NCBI RefSeq assembly: GCF_000699445.3
Contig: NC_067200.1
Span: 6,687,450 to 6,751,449 of the forward strand
Origin: Schistosoma haematobium
Taxonomy: Eukaryota; Platyhelminthes; Trematoda; Strigeidida; Schistosomatidae
Length of the DNA: 64,000 bases
Direction of reading: 5' to 3'
The notes under the pieces are model-generated. The model saw only the letters and a list, made by a program, of their open reading frames with translations. It was not told the DNA's origin and searched no databases. A program made the translations under genes and the position numbers. Shown piece by piece: positions 62,602-64,000 of this stretch (its first letter is position 1; every line of letters begins with the position of its first letter).

Positions 62602-63163
62602 AAATGAATAGAATTATAGAGATTGAAAAAGATAGAAAGAGAACGAAGGGACAGATTGTTCAACAGTAAGTTAGTATCACAAACTACACAATATCATCAC
62701 TAACAAAGTGAATAAACTTGTTCTGGAGTTAAAGTGCGTCCAAATGCTTTATTCAACTTGATTAAACAGTGATTCACTGAATCGGAAATCTGTAAAATAA
62801 TGGAATAGGAAAATATAACAAAGTGATTCATACTGACGACTTTTGTATTTTTATATGGAACTATAAATATTGTCACATGATAAATGAGAAGTTTAGCACA
62901 GTTTGATTTTGTGTGTAATGGTTGGGTTGATGACAACATGGGTTCTTTGAAACAGTATTTGAGAAGATGTGAATCGTTCACGAGTGTGATCGTTGAACAC
63001 TCGATGAACAGTGGTGAATACAAGTCATCGATCTGTTTATAATATATGACAAATAATGAACTTCACTTTGAATCTGTATTTTTCAGTGGTTGTTACTATC
63101 ATGCACAGTCCACCTGACTCTTGTATACGGAAAGGAATTATAGTAAATCGTTCATCATTCATT
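62602..63163. repeat. Right arm of the large inverted repeat
   Basis: Reverse complement of 59893-60454 at nearly full identity over 562 bp. The outer edges are sharp: beyond 63163 the sequence reads TTCTTTATATATATG and no longer matches the left flank. The centre of the palindrome falls near 61528. Confidence 0.92.
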
Positions 63164-64000
63164 TCTTTATATATATGTATCCATCTTAGGATTTAATAAA
63201 AATTGGACAATCAATTACTAAACTATTATTTCGTCATAGAAGTCAATTACATGGCTAAGTATTTTGAAGTCTCGATGCCGACATGTTTAAGCCCCCAGAT
63301 GCTCTGGTACGGCCGAAATTGGGGAGAGTCCTCCGTACTTGATTTCCCACTCATTGCGAATTCCAAATATAATACTCTCATTTGTGCTCATCCAGTTCTA
63401 CTTACCTTAAATTGTGGTATTTTGGTGATTTCTAGTTAGTACATTAATCCCAATACTTCTAATTGTCATAGATTCTCACTTAGGTCGAATTGTTTAATAA
63501 ACATTTCCCACGTAGTAAACAATTCTTTTCTTAGCAAGCTGCTGTACTATTGGTTAATATTCTGTCAATCACCACTGATTTGTCTGTAGGGAGTGAATAA
63601 TGGTCTTTGAGTAAAAAACGGATTTTGAAATGTGGGTGGTATGATTCAGTGGAGAGTGAGGAGTCAACTAACTATTCCGTCAAGCTTCATCCATATAATC
63701 ATACTAATCGTGCAGATCGATGAAGAGGACTTCATTCAAATGACACGGTGTATTGGTGACATATATTATGGTTGAAGAAATGTTAGGATTTTCATCAAAC
63801 ACTGGAAAGACGTTTCATGATAGTTCAATACTTCTCACTAAAGCGCACACACAATCTCACTACTGGTCGGACACAAGGTCTCCACATCTCACCGTGAACA
63901 CCAAACCATCAGAACCACTCATCACTATGAAACAACCAGTTTACTTCAAACTATTGTGAATGCACTTTACAACTGAATGTTCACATCAAATGTGAACTTA
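63164..64000. other. Repeat-derived right end of the window
   Basis: No gene is recognised. From about 63325 the sequence is a diverged direct copy of 61917-62530. From 63808 to the window edge it is the reverse complement of 61308-61505, and that match is cut by the window end, so the repeat very likely continues outside. The short frames here (78 codons at 63203, 68 at 63753) overlap these repeats and show no recognised motif. Confidence 0.65.

Overview
The window is eukaryotic, AT-rich and repeat-dominated, most likely from a schistosome or close trematode. The clues are a ribosomal protein gene with 34- and 35-nt introns, degenerate RTE-type non-LTR retrotransposons, and a Ty3/gypsy element primed by tRNA-Trp as in the CsRn1 group. 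I made the species and family assignments by eye and did not test them by search. Only one conserved cellular gene is present: RPL10 (uL16), four exons on the + strand at 12844-15248.

Left part, 1-12843: a solo LTR with a 4-bp target-site duplication (698-1104), about 3.8 kb without recognisable genes, and a decayed minus-strand non-LTR retrotransposon (about 4955-6480). A compound LTR element (6928-11550, minus strand) appears to have inserted into the upstream part of that older element. It has three 430-bp LTRs, two identically deleted interiors and one outer ACCC duplication.

Centre, 12844-16279: RPL10, whose long third intron holds a diverged duplication and the 3' end of another non-LTR element, then about 1 kb of probable repeat-derived sequence.

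Array, about 16280-58447: 18.75 head-to-tail copies of a 2.25-kb unit (unit lengths 2229-2279 bp), nearly identical and strongly G/T-rich on the + strand. It is not rDNA, histone or any family I recognise. Each unit carries several dinucleotide microsatellites. On the minus strand there is a perfect splice-donor consensus and a plausible acceptor that join two open frames in phase, with the variable TA/TG microsatellite inside the candidate intron. This array is the least explained and most interesting part of the window.

Right part, 58448-64000: the array stops mid-unit at a short TA-rich duplication, followed by a 5'-truncated, frameshifted non-LTR reverse transcriptase (58562-59687). After it comes a large imperfect palindrome with 562-bp arms differing at one noticed base, and further direct and inverted repeat copies running to the window edge. 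Apart from RPL10 the window shows no cooperating gene set; its history is one of transposition, tandem amplification and homogenisation.
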